In this document: positions 39,019-49,901 of the stretch, in pieces
How the letters are laid out: each line of letters starts with the position of its first letter
Position numbering within the stretch: the first letter of the stretch is position 1
NCBI GenBank assembly: GCA_027692465.1
Contig: JAQEYU010000001.1
Coordinates: 372,001 to 436,000, forward strand
DNA length: 64,000 nt
DNA from: Enterococcaceae bacterium OF42-14pH9A
Lineage (GTDB): Bacteria; Bacillota; Bacilli; Lactobacillales; Enterococcaceae
Reading direction: 5' to 3'
The notes under the pieces: model-generated
What the model was told of the DNA's origin: nothing
The model's input: only the letters and a program-made list of their open reading frames with translations
Database searches by the model: none
Made by a program: the position numbers and the translations under genes

Positions 39019-39194
39019 GGTCATTTGCAGTGACGACAGACCAGGTATTCTTATCTGTGTCGCGGGTCTGTTTTGACGTCTTGTCAGGTTGATAGCCGGC
39101 AATATCTGTTTGAGTTCAGACTTGACGGATGAAGGTTGTTTTGAGCGGCTCAGAAACATACCCGACATTTATTAAAAGAAAGGGGGCGGGGAAA

Positions 39195-40130
39195 ATGTCA
39201 TTTGCTGCCGATGTTAAAAAAGAGCTGACGACTTTGGAGGTTCACCGGGAACATGCCAAGGCCGAACTGGCAGCATTGATCCGAATGAACGGATCCCTAA
39301 GCTTGACCAATCATCAGTTTGTTTTGAATGTCCAGACGGAAAATGCGGCAATTGCCCGCCGAATCTATACACTGTTGAAGGATCATTTTGCTGTCCGCAG
39401 TGAGCTGTTGGTACGGCGAAAAATGAAACTGAAAAAAAATAATGTCTATATCGTTCGTTTGAAGCAGGATACTGAACGGGTGCTGACAGAATTGGATATC
39501 ATGGATGGGATGATGTTCCACAGCCATGTGTCCAATGAGATCATGGGGAATGCGCAAAAGATGCGTTCTTATTTGCGGGGGGCATTCATGGCTTCCGGTT
39601 CGGTGAACAATCCCGAGACCAGCCGTTATCATCTGGAGATTTATTCTATTTATGAAGAGCACAATCAGGATATCTGTGACATGCTGAATTACTATGATTT
39701 GAATGCCCGTACCTTGGAACGGCGCAACGGCTATATCGCCTATCTGAAAGGTGCCGAAAAAATCGCCGACTTTCTGACGCTGATCGGTGCGACCAACTCC
39801 ATGCTGAAATTTGAGGATGTCCGGATCGTCCGGGATATGCGCAATTCGGTAAATCGGCTGGTCAACTGCGAAACAGCCAATATGAATAAAACCATCGATG
39901 CGGCTTCTAAACAGATCGATAACATCCGGTTTATTGAAAATCATGTTGGTCTGCAGGCGCTCCCGGAAAAGCTTCAGGAGATTGCTGAACTGCGTTTGGA
40001 GCATCCGGAAATCAGTTTGAAAGAACTGGGGGAAATGATTCCTTCCGGTGCAATCTCGAAATCCGGTATCAATCATCGAATCCGCAAGATCAACGAGTTT
40101 GCCGATCAGTTGAGAAATAATCTGAAATGA
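39195..40130 (+). CDS. whiA: DNA-binding protein WhiA
   Basis: 311-aa protein with an N-terminal LAGLIDADG-homing-endonuclease-like domain without nuclease activity and a C-terminal helix-turn-helix (SLKELGEMI...GISK-type segment [11 protein letters not shown]). In Firmicutes it influences cell division and chromosome segregation. ATG at 39195 has GAAAGGGGGCGGGG upstream. It lies 176 bases behind yvcK. Confidence 0.96.
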   Translation: MSFAADVKKELTTLEVHREHAKAELAALIRMNGSLSLTNHQFVLNVQTENAAIARRIYTLLKDHFAVRSELLVRRKMKLKKNNVYIVRLKQDTERVLTELDIMDGMMFHSHVSNEIMGNAQKMRSYLRGAFMASGSVNNPETSRYHLEIYSIYEEHNQDICDMLNYYDLNARTLERRNGYIAYLKGAEKIADFLTLIGATNSMLKFEDVRIVRDMRNSVNRLVNCETANMNKTIDAASKQIDNIRFIENHVGLQALPEKLQEIAELRLEHPEISLKELGEMIPSGAISKSGINHRIRKINEFADQLRNNLK

Positions 40131-40142
40131 TTCATCCAAATG

Positions 40143-40189
40143 AAAAACCAGCCCCGCCTGTTTGAATAGCAGATGGGGCTGGTTTTTTG
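40143..40189. terminator. terminator after whiA
   Basis: AACCAGCCCC / GGGGCTGGTT hairpin with A and T flanks; bidirectional between convergent genes. Confidence 0.9.
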
Positions 40190-40204
40190 CTGTTTCATAA
40201 AAAG

Positions 40205-40720
40205 TCAGGCGAGAAAATCGGTCAGCTCCGCAAGCGAAATGCTTTCATCAAATATATGCTCCCCCAGAATCAGAGTCGGAACAAATTGGATGTTGGCAGC
40301 CTGGGCTTCGGCTTTGATTGCATCGGTGGTATAGGAATCAGGGGTTTCTTGCAATCCTAAGCGTGTCCGGGCAAATTCAGCCGTCTCCGCTAAAGAAAGG
40401 TCACCCCAGTCATCTTGTGTGGCAAAAATAGCTTCAATTGCAGCCAAGGCCGCCTTTGCATCTGATTTTGGTACGAAACGATGCATGATATTTCCCCGCT
40501 GTAGACTTTCTTTGTCTTTATCATAGAGCTTGATGACTCGCATGACACGTTTGTCAGCAACTGCTTTGTCCAATGTTTTGGCAGCTGACTGGTACCATTG
40601 ACGGCAGTAGGGGCAGCGCAGATTGATGAATTCCAATAAGACATGGCGGGCACCGGGATCGCCGATTCTGATGCCGTACTCAGCGGAGGTTTGGGCGGGA
40701 TCGATAAGTGAGATGTCCAT
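40205..40720 (-). CDS. DsbA-family thioredoxin-fold protein
   Basis: 171-aa thioredoxin-fold protein with a redox CPYC motif (about 36-39) in FINLRCPYCRQWY, an inserted helical domain and the cis-proline loop FVPTLILGEHIF. There is no signal peptide, so it is probably cytoplasmic, as for similar small enterococcal DsbA-like proteins. ATG at 40720 follows AGAGGAA; two TTG codons just upstream are unlikely starts. Confidence 0.85.
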   Translation of the reverse strand: MDISLIDPAQTSAEYGIRIGDPGARHVLLEFINLRCPYCRQWYQSAAKTLDKAVADKRVMRVIKLYDKDKESLQRGNIMHRFVPKSDAKAALAAIEAIFATQDDWGDLSLAETAEFARTRLGLQETPDSYTTDAIKAEAQAANIQFVPTLILGEHIFDESISLAELTDFLA

Positions 40721-40911
40721 CAACAATTCCTCTTTTCTTTGAATTAAGTTTACAACTTCAGTCTAAACAAACATGTTGTGCTTGAAAAGGAAGCTGCCTG
40801 AAAAAAATGAAAGATATTGCAGTCTTAAAGCTTTTTAAATGAAAACACCGTCAAAATTTCAAGGTTATGGTATACTGTTTAAGGAATAACCAGCAGAAAG
40901 GGCGTCTGCCT

Positions 40912-41796
40912 ATGTCTTTTAATCTAACGGAATTCTTAGATTTTGATTATTGGAAACAACTGTTTACCACCGATGTGTTCTCAGTCGGTTTTTTGATCAA
41001 TGTTTTGGATATCCTGGTAGTTTGGTACATCATTTATAAACTGATTCAACTGGTGCGGGGCACAAAAGCGATTCAGCTCTTCAAAGGGGTGGCGATTTTT
41101 ATCGCTATTCGTTTCGGTGCAGAGCTGATTGGTCTGCATACGCTGTCTTGGTTGATGGATCAGGTGATTACCTATGGAGTCATCGCCGCCATCGTTATTT
41201 TCCAGCCGGAGATTCGGCGGGGGCTGGAGCACTTGGGGCGAAGTACGCTGTTTCGGACAACTAAACAGGAGCAGCGGGAAGAAGAGAAGCTGATCAAGGC
41301 GCTGGATAAAGCCGTTCAGTATATGTCCAAACGGCGGATCGGTGCCTTGATCACCATCGAGCGCAACACCGGTCTGGAAGAATATATCGAGACCGGGATT
41401 CCTTTGGATGCAGATATTTCCGGTGAGCTGTTCATCAATATTTTCATTCCGAATACACCGCTGCATGACGGCGCTGTCATCGTAAGACAAGATAAGATCG
41501 CTGTGGCTTGTGCGTATCTGCCGTTGTCTGAAAGTATGCTGATCCCTAAAGAATTCGGTACCCGGCATCGGGCGGCAGTGGGCGTCAGTGAGGTCAGTGA
41601 TGCCTTGACGGTGGTTGTGTCCGAAGAGACCGGCGATGTCAGTGTGACCTTGAACAACGAACTGCGTCCCGGGCTGTCGCAAGAAGAATTTTTGGACACC
41701 CTCCACCGTGAGTTGATTACCGAAGAAAAGACCGACAGCAAACGCAGTATCCTCCAGTCCTTCATTGACGGCGTAACCAAAGGAGGTAAAAAATGA
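40912..41796 (+). CDS. cdaA: diadenylate cyclase CdaA
   Basis: Membrane-bound c-di-AMP synthase of 294 aa: three N-terminal helices (about 18-100) and a DAC domain with DGA (about 186, TPLHDGAVIV) and RHR (about 218, GTRHRAAVG). c-di-AMP controls potassium and osmolyte transport and wall homeostasis. ATG at 40912 follows AAAGGGCG. Operon cdaA-cdaR-glmM is conserved in Firmicutes; the phosphodiesterase PgpH is at the other end of this window. Confidence 0.97.
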   Translation: MSFNLTEFLDFDYWKQLFTTDVFSVGFLINVLDILVVWYIIYKLIQLVRGTKAIQLFKGVAIFIAIRFGAELIGLHTLSWLMDQVITYGVIAAIVIFQPEIRRGLEHLGRSTLFRTTKQEQREEEKLIKALDKAVQYMSKRRIGALITIERNTGLEEYIETGIPLDADISGELFINIFIPNTPLHDGAVIVRQDKIAVACAYLPLSESMLIPKEFGTRHRAAVGVSEVSDALTVVVSEETGDVSVTLNNELRPGLSQEEFLDTLHRELITEEKTDSKRSILQSFIDGVTKGGKK

Positions 41797-43046
41797 TCAG
41801 ACCGAAACTCCGCAGCAATCTGCTGTACGGCTTGATTGCGCTGGTCTTTGCCTTGATTTTATTTTTCAATGCCAACGGACGTGGCCTGCGCTCTCCTTTG
41901 GCCGGCAATTCGACGCCGGAAGCCTATGAGGAAACAGTCAGCAATGTCCGTATTGAGCCTGTTTACGACAATACCAAATACTACATCCACGGCTTTAATC
42001 CGACCGTTTCCGTGAAATTGAAGAGTGTCAACCGGATCCAGCTGAATACCGAAGCCAATGCCGATACCCGTGGTTTCCGTGTGATCGCGGATCTGACCGG
42101 TTTGGGGGAAGGTAATCATGAAGTGAAATTACGATTGCAGGACATGAGCTCGGCAGTAGAAGGCACCATCGAGCCGACCACCATCACAGTAACAATTGAG
42201 AGCCGAACATCCGCTAAAATGAAAGTTGATCCCGGTGTCTCTACAACGAATCTGGCAGAAGGCTTCACTGTCGATAAAGTGACCGTCGATCCTGAAGAAG
42301 TCACCGTCACGACCGGCAGCCAGACGCTGTCGGATATCCATCGGCTGGTGGCCACCGTGGATCCGGCAAAGATAACAGATCACAATACTGAAGAAAAAGC
42401 ACGCGTGCAGGCATTGGATCAGGATGGTAACGTATTGAGTGCTGAAATTGAACCGGCGGAAGTAACCGTCAAAGTAACACTAACTGCGCCGCAAAAACAA
42501 GTAGGGCTTTATCCGGAGCAAACCGGCACCCCGGGATCAGGTGTAGCCGGGTATCGATTGGAATTGGCCAGTAACTCGGCAATTCTCAGCGGGAAACAAA
42601 GTGCTCTCGATGAATTGGAAAATTTGCCTGTTCCCGTAGATATTTCGGGAATCAGCCAACGAACCACCCGGCGCGTTCATATTCCGTCTCCTGATGGCAT
42701 TGCCGTGGAACCCACAGAAGTCACGGTGACTATCATTCCACAAATGACTGCCGGGACTTCCGAAAACAGCAATTCTCAGCCTTCTTCCGAAAACACGCAG
42801 CCGGCCGGATCGGCACAACCGCCTGCTTCATCTGAAGAGAAAGCATCCGGCAGCAGCGAGTCGGTTGACAGTGGCACAACCGCTCCATCGGATGAAGAGC
42901 AGTCGACAGATAATTCCAGCTCACAACCGTCCGCCGATTCTTCGGAAAAGAATGAAGCAGCCGGAGACCCGAATGAGCTTGAGGGGATGACTGTCGATAC
43001 TGAAGCTGTGACGGAGCAGACCTATCTGGTAGCCGCTGACTATTAA
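41793..43046 (+). CDS. cdaR: CdaA regulator CdaR (YbbR domains)
   Basis: 417-aa membrane-anchored protein, one N-terminal helix (about 10-27) and extracytoplasmic YbbR repeats (to about 315) that modulate CdaA. It ends in a low-complexity Ser/Glu/Gln/Pro tail of about 100 residues, longer than in many relatives and probably wall-spanning. It starts inside the cdaA stop region (ATGA overlap). Confidence 0.93.
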   Translation: MIRPKLRSNLLYGLIALVFALILFFNANGRGLRSPLAGNSTPEAYEETVSNVRIEPVYDNTKYYIHGFNPTVSVKLKSVNRIQLNTEANADTRGFRVIADLTGLGEGNHEVKLRLQDMSSAVEGTIEPTTITVTIESRTSAKMKVDPGVSTTNLAEGFTVDKVTVDPEEVTVTTGSQTLSDIHRLVATVDPAKITDHNTEEKARVQALDQDGNVLSAEIEPAEVTVKVTLTAPQKQVGLYPEQTGTPGSGVAGYRLELASNSAILSGKQSALDELENLPVPVDISGISQRTTRRVHIPSPDGIAVEPTEVTVTIIPQMTAGTSENSNSQPSSENTQPAGSAQPPASSEEKASGSSESVDSGTTAPSDEEQSTDNSSSQPSADSSEKNEAAGDPNELEGMTVDTEAVTEQTYLVAADY

Positions 43047-43318
43047 TGCATGAGGAAATCTGCAAATTTATCTTGATTTTTCTCGGGAAAATCTTCAGAA
43101 TGGTAAAAAGCAAGTCGTCAAAGATGACAGACTTTTAAGTAGCAGAGCAATCGGGAATTGAAGTCGGTTTGTCCAATCGTCCGATCCTGATAAATTATAA
43201 AATTTTCAGTGGGTGACTGATAATTGCGACAGCCTCGATTTTTATCGCAGGCAGAAAACAGCAACTTCAGTTCATCCGGTAGGCAAATTTTGATCTTAAA
43301 AGAGCGAGGAGTATCAAC

Positions 43319-44674
43319 ATGGGAAAATATTTTGGAACTGACGGTGTCAGAGGCGAAGCAAACGTCGAACTGACTCCGGAATTGGCATTTAAATTAGGCC
43401 GTTGCGGCGGCTATGTGTTGAGTCAGCATGAAAGTGGCGATCAACGACCGCGGGTGCTGGTCGGTCGAGATACCCGGATTTCCGGTCAGATGCTGGAAAA
43501 TGCGTTGATCGCCGGGCTGCTTTCCGTAGGGATCGAGGTCTTTCAATTGGGTGTTATCTCAACACCGGGGGTCGCATACTTGACTCGGCTGCAAAAAGCC
43601 AGCGCAGGGGTGATGATCTCTGCTTCCCACAATCCGGCGCAAGACAACGGAATCAAGTTTTTCGGCGGCGACGGTTTTAAACTGGTAGACGATCAGGAAT
43701 TGGAGATTGAGGCATTGTTGGATGCCGAAGAAGACCTGCTTCCGCGTCCATCGGCTGAAGGTCTGGGTTCAGTTGAAGAATTTCCTGAGGGTCTGTTGAA
43801 ATACTCACAATTTCTTGAACAGACAATCCCAGGCGATCTGGCCGGGATTAAGGTTTGTTTGGACGCGGCCAATGGGGCAACGGCTACTTCAGTAAACCGC
43901 TTGTTTGCCGATTTAGAGACCGAGTTCTTTACCATCGGGACGAGTCCCAACGGTTTGAACATCAATGACGGTGTCGGCTCGACCCATCCGGAAAAGCTGG
44001 CGGCCTTTGTTTTGGAAAAAGGAGCCGATGTCGGCTTGGCTTTTGACGGTGACGGCGATCGGGTCATCGCAGTCGATGAGTTGGGGAATATTGTCGATGG
44101 CGATAAGATCATGTATATTTGTGCCAAATATCTCTCATCCAAAAAGCGTTTGAAACAGGATACGATTGTGACGACTGTCATGAGTAATCTGGGCTTTCAC
44201 AAAGCGGTGGAAAGTATCGGCTTGAAAGATGTCATCACTCAAGTAGGTGACCGCTATGTCGTGGAAGAAATGCGGAAGAATGACTACAATTTCGGCGGCG
44301 AACAGTCAGGACACATGATCTTTTTGGATTTCAATACAACCGGTGACGGCATGCTTTCCGGAATCCAATTGTTAAATATCATGAAGCAGACCGGTAAAAA
44401 ATTGTCGGAACTGGCAGAAGAAGTTACTATTTATCCCCAAAAACTGGTCAACATTCGTGTCACAAACAAAAACGGTGCAATGGAAGTTCCTGCAATCAAA
44501 GCTGTTATCGATGAAGCAGAAGCGGAGATGAATGGCGAAGGCCGGATTCTTGTCCGACCATCCGGTACAGAACCTCTGTTGCGGGTCATGGCAGAAGCGC
44601 CGACCGATGAAAAAGTAGCTTATTATGTAGAAAAAATCGCTAAAGTCGTTCGAGACGAGATTGGACTGGACTAA
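43319..44674 (+). CDS. glmM: phosphoglucosamine mutase GlmM
   Basis: 451-aa enzyme converting glucosamine-6-phosphate to glucosamine-1-phosphate for UDP-GlcNAc synthesis; in Firmicutes it also binds and restrains CdaA. Phosphoserine loop SASHNP with catalytic Ser about 103, Mg loop DGDGDR (about 243-248), and sugar loop GGEQSGH are intact. RBS GAGCGAGGAG. The 272 bases after cdaR contain no gene. Confidence 0.97.
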   Translation: MGKYFGTDGVRGEANVELTPELAFKLGRCGGYVLSQHESGDQRPRVLVGRDTRISGQMLENALIAGLLSVGIEVFQLGVISTPGVAYLTRLQKASAGVMISASHNPAQDNGIKFFGGDGFKLVDDQELEIEALLDAEEDLLPRPSAEGLGSVEEFPEGLLKYSQFLEQTIPGDLAGIKVCLDAANGATATSVNRLFADLETEFFTIGTSPNGLNINDGVGSTHPEKLAAFVLEKGADVGLAFDGDGDRVIAVDELGNIVDGDKIMYICAKYLSSKKRLKQDTIVTTVMSNLGFHKAVESIGLKDVITQVGDRYVVEEMRKNDYNFGGEQSGHMIFLDFNTTGDGMLSGIQLLNIMKQTGKKLSELAEEVTIYPQKLVNIRVTNKNGAMEVPAIKAVIDEAEAEMNGEGRILVRPSGTEPLLRVMAEAPTDEKVAYYVEKIAKVVRDEIGLD

Positions 44675-44684
44675 AGGAAAACAC

Positions 44685-44712
44685 GAGGCGGAGCAGTTGA
44701 CTCCGCCTTTTT
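44685..44712 (+). terminator. terminator after glmM
   Basis: GAGGCGGAG / CTCCGCCTTTTT hairpin. Confidence 0.88.
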
Positions 44713-44871
44713 GGCGTCTCAAAAGAAGATCAGCCCAAGCTGGTTTGAAAATGACAGTTCGCTGACTACCGGCAGATTCGGCTCCTTATTCGAGGATTTG
44801 CAGGCGACAGTTGCCCCATGTCGGAAGGGTGTAGTATAATTTTTCTCGATACACTTGAGAGGATGACGAGA

Positions 44872-47679
44872 ATGCAAAGCGAAGAAATTTATGCGGTGGT
44901 GGACATCGAGACTACCGGAACGGATCCGAAAACTGATCGGATCATTCAATTCGGTTGTGTTTTGATCAAAGAAGGTCGGATCATCAATCGTTTTGCGACA
45001 GACGTCAATCCGGGCAAGCGGATTTCAAAGCAGATCCAAAATTTGACTAAGATCACCAATACTCGTGTCCAAAAGGCGCCTTATTTTGAAGATATCGCTT
45101 TTACGATTGCTAATTTGCTGGCAGATACGGTCTTTGTGGCCCATAATATTTATTTTGATTATCAATTTTTGAATCATGAATTTGCCAGATGCGGTGTCCC
45201 TGAAATGACAATCCCGGGAATCGATACAGTGGAGCTGGCCCAGATTTTTCTGCCGACTGCAGCCAGTTTTCGTCTGACAGACCTGGCCGACAGTCTCGGG
45301 CTCAGCCATGACAATCCCCACCAAGCTGACAGCGACGCCGAGGTTACCGGTGCCCTCTTGTTATACATCCAACAAATCATGCTGGAGCTGCCGCTGGTCA
45401 CGATGGAACAAATCGCACTGCTTTCGGGACAAACCGGAATGCAGACCGGACAGTTTATTCAAAAGACGGTTGCCAAGATGCGCAAACAAACACGGCCGCT
45501 GCCGGAAGATCTGATCATTGTATCAGGAATCGCTGTCAAAAATAAACAGGCTCCGCTATATGAGTCACAATTATTTGAAACCGAATATCCCGCTAAAAAA
45601 AGGGGCAAGGAACAGCTCTTTGGCGAGCAGCTGCATTTTTACAAGGAGCAGGCCCGGCTTATGAATCTGGTTTACCGACATTTCAGCGGCGAGGCAGAAG
45701 CTGTCGAAACAAAAACTGAGTCTAAAGATCTTTTCATCGAAGCAGCGACAGGAATGGGAAAGACCATCGGCTATCTGTTTCCTGCCGGTTTTTTAGCAAC
45801 GCCAGAAAATCCGCTGGTGGTCAGTACTGCGTCTCTTTTACTACAGGATCAACTGGTCAAAAAAGATCTTCCACTGGTTAACAATGTGCTGCCGCAGCCG
45901 TTTGTCGCTACTGTTATCAAAGGACAACGGCATTATCTGGATCTGGCGCGATTTGCTGCGACTTTGCAGCAGCCGCCGACACAAAAACAATACCTGCTTT
46001 ATCAGATGGCTGTTTTGGTATGGCTGACCCGGACAGAGACCGGGGACTTGGATGAATTGAACTTGATACGGTTGGATCATCCGTTTTTTAAGGAGACAGG
46101 GCATCGGGGAACCGAATTTTTGGATCGGGAAGACCCGTTTTATCCCCACGACTTTCTGCGCTTTTTACATAAACGCATGAAAGAGAGTAATTTGTTGATC
46201 GTCAATCATGCGTTTTTGGCCAGAGAATCGCTGCGTTCGGAATTTCAGCTGCCTAAAAGCCGCTTTCTACTGATTGATGAGGCCCATCACCTGCCGGACA
46301 ACTGCGAAAAAGCCGAACGACAGCAGGTAGCGACATTGGCTTTTCGCAGACAGGTCGGCAGTTTGACTGCAGAAAGCGGCTTGTTTGTGCGCTTAAACCT
46401 TCTTTTTGCCCGGGAATCGGAACAAAGAGCAGATCTGGCACTGTATCAGCAGGAATTGGAGGCCATCGTCGAGTGTCAGGAGGAGCTTGTTACCCAACTG
46501 CTTCAACTGAAAAGCTCCGCAGCAGCAGATGAGTTGGTGGTGAGTTTTGAAGATCTCGGTCAGCTTTCCTTAGCCGGACAAAAGGCTCAGAAGCGGTTGT
46601 TGCTGTATTATCAGGAAACAGAGCTGCTTGCGGATAAACTGCGCCGCCAGGTAGGCATCCTTGATCAGGCACTTGTGGAATCAGAGAAAAAAATGCTGAC
46701 TGAATTATTGGAACTGCTGCAAGAAGTGGCAAAACAAGGCGAAATCATGACCCGCTGGTTCAGTGAGTGGTCCGGAGAACTCGTCCATTGGCTGCGTCTT
46801 AACAGCAATCAAATCAGCGCTGACTTTCAATTGACGGATTTTTCCGCTCCGCTTTTACCGAGGACAAAATGGTACGAACGCTACGAACGGATCATCTACA
46901 TCGGCGGCACCCTGAATGTCAGCGGCAATCGGCAGTATTTTCCGGAGCGCTTAGGGATTGCGCCTGCACCGGTAAAAATTATTCAAGCGCCATTTGATTA
47001 TCAGAAACAGACACGGGTGATCCTTCCTGACAAAGGGGTCTCAGTCAAGCAGCTGACGCCTCAGGAATATGGAAATTACCTGGCCAAGGCAGTAGAGGAG
47101 ATTCTGCGTTCGGTGGACAAACCGGTATTGGTCCTGTTTACCTCCCATGACAGCTTGCAACGGGTGTATGAGCGACTCCATATGAAATTCTTGGCTGAAG
47201 GGCGGGAGATACTGGCCCAGGGGATCGGCGGCAGTCGTGAAAAACTGCTGCGGCGTTTTAGTCTCTCGAAAAACAGTGTCTTGCTGGGGGCGGACAGTTT
47301 TTGGGAGGGGGTCGATCTTCCCGGTGAACGGCTGGAAATTTTGATCGTTACCCGGTTGCCTTTTGCCAATCCGAAACGACCTTTGACAGCTGCCCGCAAC
47401 CATTATCTGCAAACTAAGGGTGTCGATCCTTTTATTGAGGAGGCGATTCCCAGGGCGGCTTTGAAGTTGCGTCAGGCATACGGACGGCTGGTACGAAGTC
47501 AGGAGGATCGCGGGATTATGGTGATTTTGGATCGCCGATTGGTGACGACCAAGTATGGCCGCAGATTAGCGAAAACTTTCCCTAAAAAAGTCGCCTTGCA
47601 GGAGCTTTCTGCAGAAGAAACCACACGAGAGCTGACGGAGTTTTTAAAGAATCCATTGCAGGATGGAAAAGATGATTAA
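44872..47679 (+). CDS. dinG: DinG-type helicase with DnaQ-like exonuclease domain
   Basis: 935-aa bifunctional repair enzyme: N-terminal 3'-5' exonuclease (DIETTG at about 10-15, DSDAE-type region near 158) and an XPD-like helicase with Walker A AATGMGKT (about 286-293), LIDEAHH, and a C-terminal QAYGRLVRSQEDRG arginine-finger block. Typical of Firmicute DinG. The ATG at 44872 has GAGAGG nine bases upstream; a TATAAT at 44836 fits a promoter. Confidence 0.93.
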   Translation: MQSEEIYAVVDIETTGTDPKTDRIIQFGCVLIKEGRIINRFATDVNPGKRISKQIQNLTKITNTRVQKAPYFEDIAFTIANLLADTVFVAHNIYFDYQFLNHEFARCGVPEMTIPGIDTVELAQIFLPTAASFRLTDLADSLGLSHDNPHQADSDAEVTGALLLYIQQIMLELPLVTMEQIALLSGQTGMQTGQFIQKTVAKMRKQTRPLPEDLIIVSGIAVKNKQAPLYESQLFETEYPAKKRGKEQLFGEQLHFYKEQARLMNLVYRHFSGEAEAVETKTESKDLFIEAATGMGKTIGYLFPAGFLATPENPLVVSTASLLLQDQLVKKDLPLVNNVLPQPFVATVIKGQRHYLDLARFAATLQQPPTQKQYLLYQMAVLVWLTRTETGDLDELNLIRLDHPFFKETGHRGTEFLDREDPFYPHDFLRFLHKRMKESNLLIVNHAFLARESLRSEFQLPKSRFLLIDEAHHLPDNCEKAERQQVATLAFRRQVGSLTAESGLFVRLNLLFARESEQRADLALYQQELEAIVECQEELVTQLLQLKSSAAADELVVSFEDLGQLSLAGQKAQKRLLLYYQETELLADKLRRQVGILDQALVESEKKMLTELLELLQEVAKQGEIMTRWFSEWSGELVHWLRLNSNQISADFQLTDFSAPLLPRTKWYERYERIIYIGGTLNVSGNRQYFPERLGIAPAPVKIIQAPFDYQKQTRVILPDKGVSVKQLTPQEYGNYLAKAVEEILRSVDKPVLVLFTSHDSLQRVYERLHMKFLAEGREILAQGIGGSREKLLRRFSLSKNSVLLGADSFWEGVDLPGERLEILIVTRLPFANPKRPLTAARNHYLQTKGVDPFIEEAIPRAALKLRQAYGRLVRSQEDRGIMVILDRRLVTTKYGRRLAKTFPKKVALQELSAEETTRELTEFLKNPLQDGKDD

Positions 47680-47793
47680 ATATACAAAAAAATCTGCTAT
47701 AATGTTAAAACCAGATAAAAACGTTTGAAGACATAAAATTATCAGAAAATGTTCGTCTTCTGCGCAGTGGTTAGCAGAGTCAGGAGTGACATC

Positions 47794-48297
47794 ATGGAAT
47801 CAAGCAGCAAAAAAGAGCATCGATTGGAATGGATCCTTTTAATAGTGACACTGGTTTTAGTCTTTGTGATCATCGGTATTATCTCCTTGTTTTATCGCAG
47901 CAGCCGTCCGTTGGCACAAGCGAAAGAAGAGGCAACGACGATGGCCAGAAAGTATACCGATCTTCAAACAGTAGACGACTTTTATCGTTTTACCCGGGAG
48001 AAAACCTATTTCAGTCTTTTAGGAGAAGATAAAAAAGGAACCAAGATTGCTGTGATTATGCCAAAAGAGGGTGAGACGATCAAAGTTTTGAACCAAAAGG
48101 ACGGTATTTCCGAAAGTCAGGCACTGCAAACAGCAGCACAAGCCTATCCCAAAGAACGGGTCATAAAAGCCGATTTGGGTCTGTTTGAGGATCAACCTGT
48201 CTGGGAAGTCACCAGTGAATCTGCTGATGGTGGAGTGAATTTTGTGTTGCTGTCTTATTCAGACGGCAAAGAGGTTAAAAAAATCAGTAACATCTGA
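47794..48297 (+). CDS. YpmB-like PepSY-domain protein
   Basis: 167-aa protein with one N-terminal membrane helix (about 12-34) and an extracytoplasmic DUF5590/PepSY-like domain (AKEEATTMARKYT, then ISESQALQTAAQAYP). Genes of this type sit between dinG and an aspartate aminotransferase gene in Bacilli, exactly as here. Function unknown. ATG at 47794 follows CAGGAGTGAC. Confidence 0.87.
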   Translation: MESSSKKEHRLEWILLIVTLVLVFVIIGIISLFYRSSRPLAQAKEEATTMARKYTDLQTVDDFYRFTREKTYFSLLGEDKKGTKIAVIMPKEGETIKVLNQKDGISESQALQTAAQAYPKERVIKADLGLFEDQPVWEVTSESADGGVNFVLLSYSDGKEVKKISNI

Positions 48298-48344
48298 TTG
48301 CAGCGATGTGATCATTTTTTGGACAAATAAAAAAGGAAGCGGGT

Positions 48345-49541
48345 ATGTTTATGAAATTATCGCAACGAGCACAAAAGCTGGAACCATCTGTTACCTTGGC
48401 AGCCGCTGCCAAGGCCAAGCAATTGAAGTCTGAAGGCTATGATGTCTTGAGTCTGACTGTCGGGGAACCGGATTTTCCAACACCGGTCAATATCCAGGAG
48501 GCGGCGATCACCTCGATTCGCAGCGGTGAAGCCAGCTATTACACGCAAGCTGCCGGGATCCCCGAGTTGCGGCGGGCTGTCGTAGACTATATGAAAAAAT
48601 ACTATGGTATCGATTATAAAATTGAAGAGACAATCGTGACAGATGGTGCAAAATTTGCGCTTTACGCATTGTTCCAAACGATTCTGGATGCCGGCGATGA
48701 AGTGATCATTCCAGTCCCGTATTGGGTGAGTTATGCCGAGCAGATCAAATTGGCAGAAGGCATACCGGTTTTTGTGGACGGTGCAATGGAAAACGACTTT
48801 AAGGTCACGGTTGAACAATTGGAAGCGGCCCGGACGGAAAAAACAGTTGCAATGCTGCTGAATTCTCCCTCTAATCCAACCGGAATGATTTATACCAAAG
48901 AAGAATTGCGGGCTATCGGAGAATGGGCCGTGGAAAACGGTATTTTGATCATTGCTGATGATATTTACGGTCGCTTGGTATACAACGGCAACACCTTCAC
49001 CCCAATCGCCTCAATCAGCAAGGCAATCCGGAAAAATACACTGGTGATCAACGGTGTCTCAAAAACCTACTCTATGACTGGTTGGCGGATCGGTTTTGCC
49101 ATCGGAAATAAAGAAATCATTGCCGCCATGGCGAAGATTACGTCCCAATCTACCAGTAATCCGACTGCAGCCAGTCAATATGCTGCACTTGAAGCACTGA
49201 CGGGCGAGCAGGATTCTGTAGAAGAAATGCGGGTCGCGTTTGAGGAACGATTGAATAAATTATACCCGCTGGTTGCGGCCATCCCGGGAGTGAAACTGAC
49301 CAAACCACAGGGCGCTTTTTATCTGTTCCCGAATGTCAAGGAAACGATGACGATGTGCGGTTACAGCAATGTGACAGCATTTGTCAATGACTTGCTGGAA
49401 GAAGCCCATGTTGCCACTGTTACCGGAGCCGGCTTTGGAGCACCGGAAAATTTGCGTATCAGTTACGCAGCCGACTGGGAAACTTTGGAAGAAGCAGTTA
49501 AGCGAATCGTGGCCTTTGTTGAGAAAAAAAAGCTTCATTGA
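48345..49541 (+). CDS. aspB: aspartate aminotransferase (AspB type)
   Basis: 398-aa PLP enzyme of class I aminotransferases linking aspartate/oxaloacetate and glutamate/2-oxoglutarate. PLP lysine lies in SKTYSMTGWRIGF (about 237), with NSPSNPTG (about 170-177) and the Arg of LRISYA near the C terminus. ATG at 48345 has AAGGA seven bases upstream. asnS, also using aspartate-derived metabolites, lies next. Confidence 0.94.
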   Translation: MFMKLSQRAQKLEPSVTLAAAAKAKQLKSEGYDVLSLTVGEPDFPTPVNIQEAAITSIRSGEASYYTQAAGIPELRRAVVDYMKKYYGIDYKIEETIVTDGAKFALYALFQTILDAGDEVIIPVPYWVSYAEQIKLAEGIPVFVDGAMENDFKVTVEQLEAARTEKTVAMLLNSPSNPTGMIYTKEELRAIGEWAVENGILIIADDIYGRLVYNGNTFTPIASISKAIRKNTLVINGVSKTYSMTGWRIGFAIGNKEIIAAMAKITSQSTSNPTAASQYAALEALTGEQDSVEEMRVAFEERLNKLYPLVAAIPGVKLTKPQGAFYLFPNVKETMTMCGYSNVTAFVNDLLEEAHVATVTGAGFGAPENLRISYAADWETLEEAVKRIVAFVEKKKLH

Positions 49542-49901
49542 ACAAATCTTCAAGAGAAAATTGAATAACAAAACAAGCCTTGAAAAAAACTGTCGCCGGT
49601 TTTTTTCAAGGCTTGTTTTGTTGCATAAAAGTATTTAGAATGTCTATCGGGAGAACACCAACAACAGGAGCCGCTTTTTTCAACGGAAAATAACGCAGTG
49701 AAAGCCGCTTTCAATTTCCTAACTGATAAATTTTTGTGGGTGGGATTCTGGCGGCTGATAAGAGCTGTTTTGGCAGTAGTTTTCAGCAGATGAAACTATG
49801 AATGTCATTCAAAGGGCAACAAATAAAACGGTTGGTTGTTGAAAAATCAACAACAAAAGCTTAAAATCAGTTTTGATAACAAAAAGACAGGAGAGACAAC
49901 T
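49542..49901. other. intergenic region aspB to asnS, with aspB terminator
   Basis: Contains a very strong terminator (arms AACAAGCCTTGAAAAAAA and TTTTTTTCAAGGCTTGTT, 49569-49620). The rest shows no gene; I saw no T-box motif ahead of asnS and no clear promoter. Fragments such as GGCAGTAGTTTTCAG recall the dispersed repeat but do not form a copy. Confidence 0.65.

Noticed and set aside
49640..49800. seventh copy of the dispersed repeat before asnS
   Set aside because: Only short fragments match (GGCAGTAGTTTTCAG); the central core is absent.
49542..49901. T-box leader for asnS
   Set aside because: No GGGTGGNACCGCG-type motif or antiterminator/terminator pair after the aspB terminator.
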